From assembly GCA_031555735.1 (NCBI GenBank), contig JAVBUE010000004.1, positions 1 through 64,000 of the forward strand: a stretch of 64,000 nucleotides of DNA. The letters are read 5' to 3'. The stretch is from JAJDIA01 sp031555735. GTDB taxonomy: Bacteria > Bacteroidota > Bacteroidia > Bacteroidales > Tannerellaceae. The notes beneath the pieces were generated by a model. The model had not been told where the DNA came from, searched no databases, and saw only the letters and a list, made by a program, of their open reading frames with translations. Of this stretch, positions 8,115 to 16,815 are shown in pieces. Positions within the stretch are counted from its first letter, which is position 1; every line of letters begins with the position of its first letter. The position numbers were made by a program, and so were the translations under genes.

Positions 8115-8206
8115 CACTTTAATTACTTTTTTTTCCCTATGTTTGCATCCGCATTTAACCGTGCTTGAAGCCATATTTTTAAATTTCACAAAAAACAATT
8201 CGTGCA

Positions 8207-10228
8207 ATGAACGTACAAAGTGAACAAACCAAGACCCATCAAATATCCGAAATATTGGAAATGGGATGGTGGGAGATGAACCTGGAAGAGGACTCTTTCA
8301 CTTGCGGAGAGCGTGTATCCCGGCTATTGGGGATACCGGGGGGACAGACCGGCAACCCGGTTTTTGCCACCATGATCCGCGAAGATTACCGCGCCCGCGT
8401 GATCCATACCATCCGGTCGGCCTCCACCGGCAAAAACACACTGCTTACATTTCCCGTCTATGTGGGTAACGAGATCACCTGGGTGACTACCCGTTTCCGG
8501 AAATCGGACGACGGGCATACGATCGCCGGTATGATGACTCCTTCGGAAAGACCTGAAAGGGAAACTTCGGGAGATGAGTCGGCCAACGAAATCCTACAGA
8601 ACTTTATTTACCAGCTGAACGGGATCTCCCGCTCGTTGTATGCTTTTTTGCAGAGTGAGAATCTGGACGATACGGTCAACCATATCCTGGCTTCACTCGT
8701 TACGCATTTCAGCGCCGAGCGTTCGTACATTTTTTCATACGACTGGGAAGCGCAGGAACAAAGCTGTATATACGAAGCCATCAGCCGGGAAGGATTGGAA
8801 GAGATACAGAACCTGCAAAACCTCCCCTTCACCCTCAACCCCTGGTGGACGGAACAAATGAAGGGGCTGCATCCCATCATCCTCTCCACCCTCGACGACC
8901 TGCCGGAAGGCTGTGTCGGAGAAAAAGAGACGCTGGCGGCGCAACATATCCAGTCGCTGATGGTGGTTCCCTTCGTTAGCCAGGACAATCAGGTATGGGG
9001 ATATGCCGGGATCGACCTCGTGGACCACCAGCGCAACTGGACACAGGAAGACTACGAATGGTTTTCCTCCCTGATGCACATTATTAATATATGTATCGAG
9101 CTGGGCAAATCGAAAGCACGGATCCAAAGCGATATCATCGAATTGGAAGAACGGGAAAAACTGCTTACCACGATTTACGAGAACCTTCCGGTAGGAATGG
9201 AATTGTATGATAAAAACGGGGAGATCTTGTATGCGAACGACAAAGACATCGAGATACTGGAATTAGACAGCCGCAACGATTGGGCAGGGTGTAACGTATT
9301 CAACCATCCCTGCCTCCCGGCCGAAGTGAAACGGAAGATTCAGCAAGGCGAAAAGACAAATTTCGCCCTCAACTACGAATACCAACAGGTAGGGGCGTAT
9401 TTCAACAGGACTTTCCCCGCCCGGGAACCGAAGTATCTGAATATCAAGATCGCACCCATACTCGACAAATACGGGGAGATACAGAACTACCTGTTTATCG
9501 TGATCGACAATACCGAGCTGCAGGAAATGATCCTGGCGAAAAACAAAGCCGAGGCGCTCGACCGATTGAAATCCGCCTTCCTTGCCAACATGAGCCATGA
9601 GATACGCACGCCGCTCAATTCGATCATCGGCTTTTCCGACCTGCTGGCGGAGACCAGCGACGAAGAAGAACGCAGGGAATTTATCACCATCATCCAGCGT
9701 AACAACGAATTACTGCTGAAACTGGTAACCGATATCCTCGACCTGTCCAAGATCGAATCGGGCACGTTTGATTTTCTGAAAACCGAAATACCGGTGAAAC
9801 CGCTGTGCGAGGAAGTGATCCGGTCGTTCCAGACGAACCAACTGCCGAAAGAGGTATCGCTTTCGTTCGACCATACCCTGCCGGAAGAGGTTGCCTTTGC
9901 CGACCGCTCACGGGTGAAGCAAGTGTTATTCAATTTTATCACCAATTCGCTGAAGTTTACAACCGGAGGATTTATCCGGCTCGGATACCGGTCGCTGCCC
10001 GGCGACATGCTCCAGTTTTATGTGGAAGACAGCGGGAAAGGCATCTCACCCGAAGACCTCACCCGGGTTTTCGACCGCTTCTTCAAAACCGACAGTTTTA
10101 CACAAGGCACCGGCCTCGGATTGTCTATCTGCAAAATCCTGACCGAAGAGATGGGAGGAAGCATCGGCGTGGACTCGGCACTGGGCAAAGGATCACGTTT
10201 CTGGTTCACCCTGCCGAAACAGGCTTAG
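8207..10228 (+). CDS. Soluble PAS-GAF-PAS sensor histidine kinase
   Basis: A 673-residue kinase without membrane segments. The order is a PAS-like domain (residues 10-115), a GAF domain (about 130-300, with ERSYIFSYDW and MVVPFVSQDNQVWGYAGIDL), a second PAS (about 315-430, with LYDKNGEILYANDKDIEIL), HisKA with FLANMSHEIRTPLNSIIGFS (phospho-acceptor His464), and HATPase with FNFITNSLKFT (N box), VEDSGKGI (G1) and GTGLGLSI (G2). All catalytic motifs are present. No receiver domain is fused and no response regulator lies nearby, so it is an orphan reading a cytoplasmic signal. TATGTTTG at 8138-8145 is a possible -7 box. Confidence 0.92.
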   Translation: MNVQSEQTKTHQISEILEMGWWEMNLEEDSFTCGERVSRLLGIPGGQTGNPVFATMIREDYRARVIHTIRSASTGKNTLLTFPVYVGNEITWVTTRFRKSDDGHTIAGMMTPSERPERETSGDESANEILQNFIYQLNGISRSLYAFLQSENLDDTVNHILASLVTHFSAERSYIFSYDWEAQEQSCIYEAISREGLEEIQNLQNLPFTLNPWWTEQMKGLHPIILSTLDDLPEGCVGEKETLAAQHIQSLMVVPFVSQDNQVWGYAGIDLVDHQRNWTQEDYEWFSSLMHIINICIELGKSKARIQSDIIELEEREKLLTTIYENLPVGMELYDKNGEILYANDKDIEILELDSRNDWAGCNVFNHPCLPAEVKRKIQQGEKTNFALNYEYQQVGAYFNRTFPAREPKYLNIKIAPILDKYGEIQNYLFIVIDNTELQEMILAKNKAEALDRLKSAFLANMSHEIRTPLNSIIGFSDLLAETSDEEERREFITIIQRNNELLLKLVTDILDLSKIESGTFDFLKTEIPVKPLCEEVIRSFQTNQLPKEVSLSFDHTLPEEVAFADRSRVKQVLFNFITNSLKFTTGGFIRLGYRSLPGDMLQFYVEDSGKGISPEDLTRVFDRFFKTDSFTQGTGLGLSICKILTEEMGGSIGVDSALGKGSRFWFTLPKQA

Positions 10229-10360
10229 CCTTCTGTTTCCTGAACAATTTTTACCGGCGGAAGAGTTGTCGATCCGGTATTAACCGGATGCAAAATGCAA
10301 CTTCTCCCCGGCCCTTTCATTGAAAAGTGAAAGAAAAAAGCAGAAAAAACTGTAAATTCA

Positions 10361-10391
10361 TTTGCAGGTATCAATTATTGTCCTACATTTG
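10361..10391 (+). promoter_or_regulatory. ilv operon promoter
   Basis: TTTG (10361-10364), a 19-base spacer, TACATTTG (10384-10391) is an exact fit to the Bacteroidota housekeeping promoter. Transcription should begin around 10395-10398, about 25 bases before the leader peptide ATG. Confidence 0.85.
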
Positions 10392-10421
10392 CAGCGTCTA
10401 AAAGGTAATAAGACACGCAAA

Positions 10422-10481
10422 ATGATAAGCAATATCCTACATATTATTCTCGTCGTGGTGGTCCTGGTCATTAGCAGGTAA
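10422..10481 (+). CDS. ilv leader peptide, 19 residues, 13 of them Ile/Leu/Val
   Basis: The reading frame ATG...TAA encodes MISNILHIILVVVVLVISR: five Ile, three Leu and five Val, including a run of four Val codons. It begins about 25 bases after the predicted transcript start and stops one base before the antiterminator arm. This matches the leader peptides of ribosome-controlled attenuators in enteric ilv operons. When charged Ile, Leu or Val tRNA is scarce, a ribosome would stall inside the peptide; when they are plentiful it would reach the stop and cover the antiterminator arm. The peptide itself probably has no other function. Confidence 0.85.
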   Translation: MISNILHIILVVVVLVISR

Positions 10482-10558
10482 GGAGAGAGGTATGTAAGAA
10501 ATGTATAATCAGGTAAGATATTCTTAAGCCTTTCTCCCTCTAAGAGAAAGGCTTTTTT
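10482..10558 (+). promoter_or_regulatory. Transcription attenuator of the ilv operon
   Basis: Terminator: stem AAGCCTTTCTC (10526-10536) with GAGAAAGGCTT (10544-10554), 11 perfect pairs, loop CCTCTAA, then a T run to 10558. Antiterminator: GGAGAGAGG (10482-10490), directly after the leader stop, pairs over 9 bases (one G-U) with CCTTTCTCC (10529-10537), the left arm of the terminator. The two folds are mutually exclusive. A ribosome at the leader stop would mask 10482-10490 and allow termination; one stalled earlier would allow read-through into ilvD at 10583. Confidence 0.85.
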
Positions 10559-10582
10559 AATTGAAAAAGAAACAAGACAGGT

Positions 10583-12418
10583 ATGATGAAGAATCCGTTG
10601 CGAAGTTATGACAGCACCCGGGGACGCCGGATGGCGGGAGCACGCGCCCTGTGGCGTGCCAATGGAATGAAAGACGAACAGATGGGACGGCCGATCATTG
10701 CGATCGTCAACTCGTTCACCCAGTTTGTACCCGGTCATGTACATCTGCATGAAATCGGACAACAGGTGAAAGCCGAGATCGAACGGTTGGGATGCTTTGC
10801 CGCCGAATTCAACACCATTGCCATCGACGACGGTATCGCGATGGGACATAACGGCATGCTGTATTCCCTGCCTTCGCGCGACCTGATCGCCGACAGCGTG
10901 GAATACATGGTCAACGCCCACAAAGCCGACGCCATGATCTGTATCAGCAACTGCGACAAGATCACGCCGGGCATGCTGATGGCCGCCATGCGATTGAATA
11001 TCCCTGCCGTTTTCGTATCCGGCGGTCCGATGGAAGCGGGCGAACTCAATGGCCGCTACCTCGACCTGATCGACGCCATGATCGAAGCCGCCGACGACAG
11101 CATCAGCGACGAGGCCGTCGAAGCCGTAGAACGTTCGGCCTGTCCCACCTGCGGAAGCTGTTCGGGCATGTTCACCGCCAACTCGATGAACTGCCTCAAT
11201 GAGGCGATCGGACTGGCGTTACCCGGCAACGGCACCGTGGTAGCCACTCATGCCAACCGCGTCAACCTGTTTAAGAAAGCGGCTGAACGGATCGTTGAAA
11301 ACGCATACAAATACTATCATGACGGCGACGACTCCGTCCTGCCTCGCAGCATAGCCACCCGCCAGGCGTTCCTCAACGCCATGTCGCTGGATATAGCCAT
11401 GGGCGGTTCAACCAATACGGTGCTGCACCTGCTGGCGATTGCCCACGAAGCCGAAGTCGATTTTACAATGGCGGATATCGACTGCCTTTCACGCCGTACA
11501 CCGGTTTTGTGCAAGGTAGCCCCCAGTTGTTCGTATCATGTACAGGATGTGAACCGTGCCGGAGGCATCATCGGTATCCTGGCGGAATTACTGAAGGGAG
11601 GATTGGTGGATGGTTCGGTCAGACGCGTGGATGGACTTACCCTCACCGAAGCGGTGGAACGGTATGGCATCACCTCACCGGGGCTGACGGCAGAAGCGTC
11701 CAACATCTATAAAAGCGCACCGGCACGCAGGTTCAACCTCGTGATGGGATCGCAGGAAACCTATTATAAAGAACTCGACACCGACCGTACGGCAGGCTGT
11801 ATCCGGGATATGGAGCATGCCTATGTAAAAGACGGCGGGCTGGCTGTCCTCTACGGCAATATTGCAGAATTAGGCTGCGTGGTGAAAACCGCCGGTGTGG
11901 ACGAAAGCATCTTCCGCTTTACAGGTCCCGCCAGGGTGTTCCAGTCGCAGGAAGCTGCCTGTGAAGGTATCCTGAACAACCAGGTGGCGACAGGGGATGT
12001 GGTAGTCATCACCTACGAAGGACCCAAAGGCGGGCCGGGTATGCAGGAGATGCTCTATCCTACCTCTTATATCAAGAGCAAGCACCTCGGCAAAGCATGC
12101 GCCCTCATCACCGACGGACGCTTCAGCGGAGGCACTTCCGGCCTTTCCATCGGCCATGTCTCCCCCGAAGCGGCGGCAGGCGGCGCCATCGGTCTGATAA
12201 AAGACGGCGACCGTATCGAGATCCATATTCCCGAACGTACCATCCGTGTGCTGCTAACCGATGCCGAACTGGCTGAACGCCGCCGGGAAGAAGAGGCGCG
12301 TGGCCGGCAGGCTTTTACACCCCAGGGACGCGACCGGGTGATCTCCAAGGCGCTGAAAGCCTATGCGAACATGGTGACTTCTGCCGATAAGGGAGGCGTC
12401 CGTATGATCGAAGAGTGA
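10583..12418 (+). CDS. ilvD: Dihydroxy-acid dehydratase
   Basis: IlvD converts 2,3-dihydroxy-3-methylbutanoate and -pentanoate to the 2-oxo acids, the common third step to valine and isoleucine. The 611-residue length is typical. The iron-sulfur cluster cysteines are visible in CISNCDKITPGML (about residues 116-128) and CPTCGSCSGMFTANSMNCL (about 190-208). GRFSGGTSGLSIGHVSPEA near residue 515 is the C-terminal family signature. It is the first enzyme gene after the attenuator, with its start 24 bases past the T run. It is followed 35 bases later by ilvB. All motifs are intact. Confidence 0.97.
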   Translation: MMKNPLRSYDSTRGRRMAGARALWRANGMKDEQMGRPIIAIVNSFTQFVPGHVHLHEIGQQVKAEIERLGCFAAEFNTIAIDDGIAMGHNGMLYSLPSRDLIADSVEYMVNAHKADAMICISNCDKITPGMLMAAMRLNIPAVFVSGGPMEAGELNGRYLDLIDAMIEAADDSISDEAVEAVERSACPTCGSCSGMFTANSMNCLNEAIGLALPGNGTVVATHANRVNLFKKAAERIVENAYKYYHDGDDSVLPRSIATRQAFLNAMSLDIAMGGSTNTVLHLLAIAHEAEVDFTMADIDCLSRRTPVLCKVAPSCSYHVQDVNRAGGIIGILAELLKGGLVDGSVRRVDGLTLTEAVERYGITSPGLTAEASNIYKSAPARRFNLVMGSQETYYKELDTDRTAGCIRDMEHAYVKDGGLAVLYGNIAELGCVVKTAGVDESIFRFTGPARVFQSQEAACEGILNNQVATGDVVVITYEGPKGGPGMQEMLYPTSYIKSKHLGKACALITDGRFSGGTSGLSIGHVSPEAAAGGAIGLIKDGDRIEIHIPERTIRVLLTDAELAERRREEEARGRQAFTPQGRDRVISKALKAYANMVTSADKGGVRMIEE

Positions 12419-12453
12419 AACAGAAACAGCAAAAATGATAAAAACATAAAGAC

Positions 12454-14151
12454 ATGGAGAATCAACTCATAACCGGTTCGGAAGCCCTGCTGAAAGCGTT
12501 GATCGCAGAGGGCGTAGATACCATCTTCGGGTATCCCGGCGGACAGGCTATCCCCATCTACGATTGTTTATACGACTATGCCGACCAGCTCAAGCATGTG
12601 CTTGTGCGCCATGAACAGGGCGCCACACATGCTGCGCAAGGCTATGCCCGTGTATCCGGCAAGGTAGGGGTGACACTCGTCACGTCCGGTCCCGGCGCCA
12701 CGAATACCATCACCGGTATTGCCGACGCGATGATGGACAGTACGCCGCTGGTGGTCATTGCCGGACAGGTGCCCTCGTCGTTACTCGGGACGGATGCGTT
12801 CCAGGAAATCGACGTGATCGGGATCACGCAGCCTATCACCAAATGGGCATACCAGGTCCGCAAACCGGAAGAGATCGCCTGGGCGGTTTCCCGCGCATTC
12901 TATATTGCCTCTACCGGACGTCCGGGACCCGTAGTGATCGACTTTGCCAAAGATGCGCAGATAGGCATGGTAGCTTACCAGCATAAAAAAGTGACCAGTA
13001 TCCGCAGCTACCAGCCTGTACCGGTGGTCCAACCGGAACAGATCGCCGAAGCTGCCGCCCTGATCAACCAGGCGAAGAAACCGTTCGCACTCGTCGGACA
13101 AGGTGTGATCCTCGGTAATGCGGAGAAAGAGCTGATGGCCTTCCTCGAAAAGGCGGATATCCCTGCCGGGACAACCGCCCTTGGCTTGTCGGCTATGGCC
13201 AGCGACTATCCCCTGAACAAAGGGATGCTTGGGATGCACGGGAATGTGGGTCCCAACCGTAAAACAAATGAATGTGATGTGCTGATCGCCATCGGGATGC
13301 GTTTCGACGACCGGGTGACCGGTAATCTCCATACCTATGCCAAACAGGCAAAGATCATCCACTTTGATATCGACGACAGCGAAATAGGTAAGAATGTAAA
13401 AGCCGATGTCCCTGTGCTGGGCGATGCCCGCGAAACATTGGCGGCTGTTACCGCGCAACTCCTTCCGGCTACACATACCGAATGGATCGCCTCGTTTGAG
13501 CCGGACGAAAAAGAAGAAGACATGCGCGTGATCCAAAAAGAAATCCATCCCTCCGAAGGGATGCTGCGCATGGGTGAAGTGATCCGCAAAGTGTCTGAAG
13601 CGACCAACCATGAAGCGGTGCTGGTGACCGACGTGGGGCAGAACCAGATGATGGCCGTTCGCTATTTCCAATTCAAGCATCCCCGCAGCCTGGTGACTTC
13701 GGGCGGACTGGGAACCATGGGCTTCGGCTTGCCTGCTGCTATCGGCGCCAAATTCGGTGCACCGGAACGGACGGTTTGTTACTTTGCGGGCGACGGCGGT
13801 TTCCAGATGACGCTCCAGGAACTTGGAACGATCATGCAGGAGAATCTGGCGGTGAAAATGATCGTGCTCAACAATAACTTCCTCGGCATGGTACGCCAGT
13901 GGCAGGAACTGTTCTTCAAGGAACGCTATTCGGCCACCACGATGGTCAATCCCGACTTTGAGACGATCGCCAAAGCATACGGCATCGCCGGACGGACGGT
14001 TGACAAACGAGAAGACCTCGACAACGCCATCGCCGAAATGCTCAACCACGACGGAGCCTACCTGCTCGTCGCCAACGTACAAACAAACGGTATGGTCTAT
14101 CCGATGGTGCCTGCCGGAGCCAGTATCACCAACATCATCATGGGAGAATAA
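12454..14151 (+). CDS. ilvB: Acetolactate synthase large (catalytic) subunit
   Basis: A 565-residue thiamine-diphosphate enzyme that joins pyruvate with pyruvate or 2-oxobutyrate, the committed step of valine and isoleucine synthesis. The N-terminal domain has the catalytic glutamate in RHEQGATHAAQGYARVSG (near residue 51). The C-terminal domain has the ThDP/Mg motif GDGGFQMTLQELGT through LNNNFLGMVRQWQ (GDG-x-NN type). The regulatory subunit ilvN follows 12 bases later, so the pair can assemble as the usual holoenzyme. A long antisense frame within it is a codon-bias artefact. Confidence 0.97.
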   Translation: MENQLITGSEALLKALIAEGVDTIFGYPGGQAIPIYDCLYDYADQLKHVLVRHEQGATHAAQGYARVSGKVGVTLVTSGPGATNTITGIADAMMDSTPLVVIAGQVPSSLLGTDAFQEIDVIGITQPITKWAYQVRKPEEIAWAVSRAFYIASTGRPGPVVIDFAKDAQIGMVAYQHKKVTSIRSYQPVPVVQPEQIAEAAALINQAKKPFALVGQGVILGNAEKELMAFLEKADIPAGTTALGLSAMASDYPLNKGMLGMHGNVGPNRKTNECDVLIAIGMRFDDRVTGNLHTYAKQAKIIHFDIDDSEIGKNVKADVPVLGDARETLAAVTAQLLPATHTEWIASFEPDEKEEDMRVIQKEIHPSEGMLRMGEVIRKVSEATNHEAVLVTDVGQNQMMAVRYFQFKHPRSLVTSGGLGTMGFGLPAAIGAKFGAPERTVCYFAGDGGFQMTLQELGTIMQENLAVKMIVLNNNFLGMVRQWQELFFKERYSATTMVNPDFETIAKAYGIAGRTVDKREDLDNAIAEMLNHDGAYLLVANVQTNGMVYPMVPAGASITNIIMGE

Positions 14152-14163
14152 GGAGGAACAGCT

Positions 14164-14733
14164 ATGTCAGAAAAAAAACTATATACCGTAATCATCTTCT
14201 CGGAGAATACTGTAGGGTTGCTCAACCAGATCACGATCATCTTTACGCGCCGGCAGCTCAACATCGAGACATTGTCTGTTTCTCCTTCCGCGATTGAAGG
14301 CGTCCATAAGTTTACGATCACCACCTTCGCCACGGAAGACATGATCGACAAGGTGGTGAAACAGATCGACAAACGGGTTGATATCCTGAAAGCGTATTAC
14401 AACACAGACGAAGACCTGGTACACCAAGAGATCGCCCTCTATAAACTCAGTACCGAGCTGTTCATCCGTATGGATGGAGTGGAAGACCTGATCCGCAAAT
14501 ACAACGCCCGCATTATCGACATCAACGAGACGTGCATGGTGCTTGAGAAAAGCGGGCATCATGCCGAGACACAGGAACTGTTCACCGAACTGAGCCAGCG
14601 CATCGGCGTCCTCCAGTTCATCCGCTCCGGCCGCATCGCCATTACCAAAAGCAAAGTGGAACGCCTCAGCGACATGCTCTCCGCCATGGAGAAAAAGATC
14701 GAGGGTAAAGCTCATAATGGGAATGATATATGA
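14164..14733 (+). CDS. ilvN: Acetolactate synthase small (regulatory) subunit
   Basis: The 189-residue protein starts with an ACT domain (YTVIIFSENTVGLLNQITII, residues 6-25; ITTFATEDMIDKVVKQIDK), which in this family binds valine for feedback inhibition and activates the large subunit. A C-terminal small-subunit domain follows (IIDINETCMVLEKSGHHAET, with GVLQFIRSGRIAITKS). The length lies between E. coli IlvN (about 96) and longer bacterial forms, and is normal for Bacteroidales. Its 3' end overlaps the thioesterase gene by 17 bases, which implies coupled translation. Confidence 0.95.
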   Translation: MSEKKLYTVIIFSENTVGLLNQITIIFTRRQLNIETLSVSPSAIEGVHKFTITTFATEDMIDKVVKQIDKRVDILKAYYNTDEDLVHQEIALYKLSTELFIRMDGVEDLIRKYNARIIDINETCMVLEKSGHHAETQELFTELSQRIGVLQFIRSGRIAITKSKVERLSDMLSAMEKKIEGKAHNGNDI

Positions 14734-15463
14734 TCAAATGGAGAAAATAGGTAAATACCAGTTTGTAACGGAGGAGTATCTTCTCGACTTCCGGGGACGG
14801 GTGACGATCCCGATGATCGGGAATTACCTGTTGCATGCGGCATCCGCCCATGCTGCCTCCCGTGGATTCGGATTCAATGATATGAACGAACGGCATACCG
14901 CCTGGGTGCTTTCCCGCCTGGCGATTGAGATCAACAAGTATCCGGAGATGACCGAACCGGTCACCCTCTATACCTGGATCGACGAAGCAGGCCGCCTCTT
15001 TACCAGCCGTTGTTTCGAGTTGGTGAATGAAAAAGGAGAAAGCATGGTCTATGCCCGTTCCATCTGGGCAGCCATCGATATGGACACACGCCGCCCTACT
15101 CCATTGGATGTGGAAGGGCTAAGTGTTTACATCGCCGACCGTCCCTGTCCGATCGAAAAGCCGGGGAAGATAGCTCCTGTGGAAACCGTCACCGAAGGCA
15201 TACCCTATGCCGTCAAGTATAGCGACCTGGATGTGAACGGTCATTTCAACAGTATCAAGTATATGGAACATCTGTTGGATATGTTCGACCTGTCTTTGTT
15301 TCAAGAGCAGGAAGTATGCCGTTTTGAAATCGCTTACCAGTCGGAAGGGCGTTACGGCATGCCCCTCACCCTCCACAAAGGACAAGCCGACGGCGACAAA
15401 TACAACATGGCGATCTGCCACGAAGGCAAAGCGCTCTGCCGTGCCGCCGTCACCTGGAAATGA
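14717..15463 (+). CDS. Acyl-ACP thioesterase (FatA/FatB-like double hotdog)
   Basis: The 248-residue protein carries two hotdog folds. Residues 10-130 hold the substrate half (RGRVTIPMIGNYLLHAASAH; AWVLSRLAIEINKYPEM). The second half has the catalytic cluster YSDLDVNGHFNSIKYMEHLL near residue 170, with the Asp-Asn-His set of plant FatA/FatB enzymes. It hydrolyses fatty acyl-ACP to free fatty acid. It overlaps ilvN by 17 bases and sits between ilvN and ilvC, an arrangement I recall from other Bacteroidales ilv operons. A link to branched-chain fatty acid supply is an inference. ATGs at 14723 and 14738 are alternative starts that reduce or remove the overlap. Confidence 0.9.
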   Translation: MGMIYDQMEKIGKYQFVTEEYLLDFRGRVTIPMIGNYLLHAASAHAASRGFGFNDMNERHTAWVLSRLAIEINKYPEMTEPVTLYTWIDEAGRLFTSRCFELVNEKGESMVYARSIWAAIDMDTRRPTPLDVEGLSVYIADRPCPIEKPGKIAPVETVTEGIPYAVKYSDLDVNGHFNSIKYMEHLLDMFDLSLFQEQEVCRFEIAYQSEGRYGMPLTLHKGQADGDKYNMAICHEGKALCRAAVTWK

Positions 15464-15493
15464 ATTTTTTATTAATTAATTAGAAATAGAAAA

Positions 15494-16540
15494 ATGGCAA
15501 ACATGAATTTTGGCGGGGTCAACGAGAACGTGGTTACCCGCGACGAGTTTCCCTTGGAAAAAGCAAGAGAAGTAATGAAGAACGAGATAATCGCCGTCAT
15601 CGGTTACGGCGTACAGGGTCCGGGACAGAGCCTCAACCTGCGCGACAACGGCTTTAACGTGATCGTTGGCCAGCGTAAGGGCGGAAAGACCTGGGAAAAA
15701 GCGATCGCCGACGGTTGGGTACCCGGCGAAACCCTTTTCGATATCGAGGAAGCCTGCCAACGCGCTACCGTGATCCAGTATCTCCTTTCGGATGCGGCAC
15801 AGATTGAAGTATGGCCGCGCATCCAACCTTACCTGACGGCAGGCAAGGCGCTCTACTTCTCACACGGCTTCGCCATCACGTATAAAGAACGTACCCACAT
15901 CATCCCGCCGGCAGATGTGGATGTGATCCTGGTAGCCCCGAAAGGTTCGGGAACCAGCCTCCGCCGCATGTTCCTCCAGGGACGCGGACTGAACTCCAGC
16001 TATGCTATCTTCCAGGATGCTACCGGCCGTGCCTGGGAACGCGTAGTGGCGTTGGGTATCGGCGTAGGTTCCGGCTATCTGTTCGAAACAACATTCAAGA
16101 AAGAAGTATATTCCGACCTGACCGGCGAACGGGGGACCCTGATGGGCGCTATCCAGGGCTTGTTGCTGGCACAGTATGAGGTATTGCGTGAAAACGGCCA
16201 TTCTCCCTCGGAAGCCTTCAATGAAACGGTAGAAGAACTCACCCAGTCGCTGATGCCGCTCTTCGCCGAGAACGGGATGGACTGGATGTATGCCAACTGT
16301 TCCACCACAGCCCAGCGCGGTGCATTGGACTGGATGGTTCCCTTCCACGATGCCACCAAGCCTGTATTCGCCAAGCTGTATAGTGAAGTAGCCTGCGGCA
16401 ACGAAGCCCAACGCTCTATCGACACCAACAGCAAGCCCGACTACCGCGAAAAGCTGGAAGAAGAGCTGAAAGCCCTCCGCGAAAGCGAAATGTGGCGCGC
16501 CGGTGCCGTTGTGCGCAAACTGCGTCCGGAGAACAACTAA
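15494..16540 (+). CDS. ilvC: Ketol-acid reductoisomerase, short Bacteroidetes form
   Basis: IlvC isomerises and reduces acetolactate and acetohydroxybutyrate with NAD(P)H and magnesium. The Rossmann motif GYGVQGPGQSLNLRDNG lies near residue 37, with cofactor-choice loop GQRKGGKTW. The metal-binding region YSDLTGERGTLMGAIQGLLL (Asp and Glu ligands) lies near residue 203, and ANCSTTAQRGALDWM near 270. At 348 residues it is far shorter than the E. coli class II enzyme (491) and resembles the Bacteroidetes/eukaryote-like branch. It is the last ilv gene, 30 bases after the thioesterase, and no terminator is obvious before the leu leader. Confidence 0.96.
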   Translation: MANMNFGGVNENVVTRDEFPLEKAREVMKNEIIAVIGYGVQGPGQSLNLRDNGFNVIVGQRKGGKTWEKAIADGWVPGETLFDIEEACQRATVIQYLLSDAAQIEVWPRIQPYLTAGKALYFSHGFAITYKERTHIIPPADVDVILVAPKGSGTSLRRMFLQGRGLNSSYAIFQDATGRAWERVVALGIGVGSGYLFETTFKKEVYSDLTGERGTLMGAIQGLLLAQYEVLRENGHSPSEAFNETVEELTQSLMPLFAENGMDWMYANCSTTAQRGALDWMVPFHDATKPVFAKLYSEVACGNEAQRSIDTNSKPDYREKLEEELKALRESEMWRAGAVVRKLRPENN

Positions 16541-16618
16541 CACCAACAATTATTTGCATATTCACAGCAACATCTTACGAATCGAAAGAAAAAAATGCAA
16601 AATACTTTCGATTATCTA

Positions 16619-16648
16619 TTGTGAATATCAAATTTACCTATATCTTTG
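16619..16648 (+). promoter_or_regulatory. leu operon promoter
   Basis: TTG (16619-16621), a 19-base spacer, TATCTTTG (16641-16648) fits the Bacteroidota consensus. The leader peptide ATG is at 16671, so the predicted transcript start lies about 16-18 bases before it. This lets leuA-leuB be controlled apart from the ilv genes. Confidence 0.82.
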
Positions 16649-16670
16649 CCCCATCAAATAAGATAACGAC

Positions 16671-16742
16671 ATGACATTTACAGCAAACAGTCTCCTCCTT
16701 ATTTCCAATATTATTCTACTCTGGCTGCAGGATAGGAAGTGA
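16671..16742 (+). CDS. leu leader peptide, 23 residues, Leu/Ile rich
   Basis: ATG to TGA encodes 23 residues, MTFTANSLLLISNIILLWLQ then DRK. Six are Leu (three consecutive CTC CTC CTT codons at residues 8-10, two more at 16-17, one at 19) and three are Ile. The contrast with the ilv leader, which is loaded with Val as well, fits sensing of leucine supply in front of the leucine operon. The last codons and stop lie inside the antiterminator arm at 16735-16744, so a ribosome that finishes the peptide would block antitermination. Confidence 0.82.
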   Translation: MTFTANSLLLISNIILLWLQDRK

Positions 16743-16815
16743 GATTGTGTGCTTGGGTGCATAAAGATTATAGAGCAAATAAGCCTCTCTCACTTCCGGG
16801 TGAGAGGGGTTTTTT
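16735..16815 (+). promoter_or_regulatory. Transcription attenuator of the leu operon
   Basis: Terminator: CCTCTCTCAC (16784-16793) pairs with GTGAGAGGGG (16800-16809), 10 pairs with one G-U, loop TTCCGG, then six T at 16810-16815. Antiterminator: GGAAGTGAGA (16735-16744) is perfectly complementary over 10 bases to TCTCACTTCC (16788-16797), which covers most of the terminator left arm and loop. The antiterminator arm overlaps the leader stop codon. The layout is the same as at ilvD, with unrelated primary sequence. leuA begins 47 bases after the T run. Confidence 0.85.

Noticed and set aside
12781..14082. 433-codon open frame antisense to ilvB
   Set aside because: It mirrors the codon bias of ilvB, its translation is rich in His/Asp/Arg without domains, and the sense gene is unambiguous.
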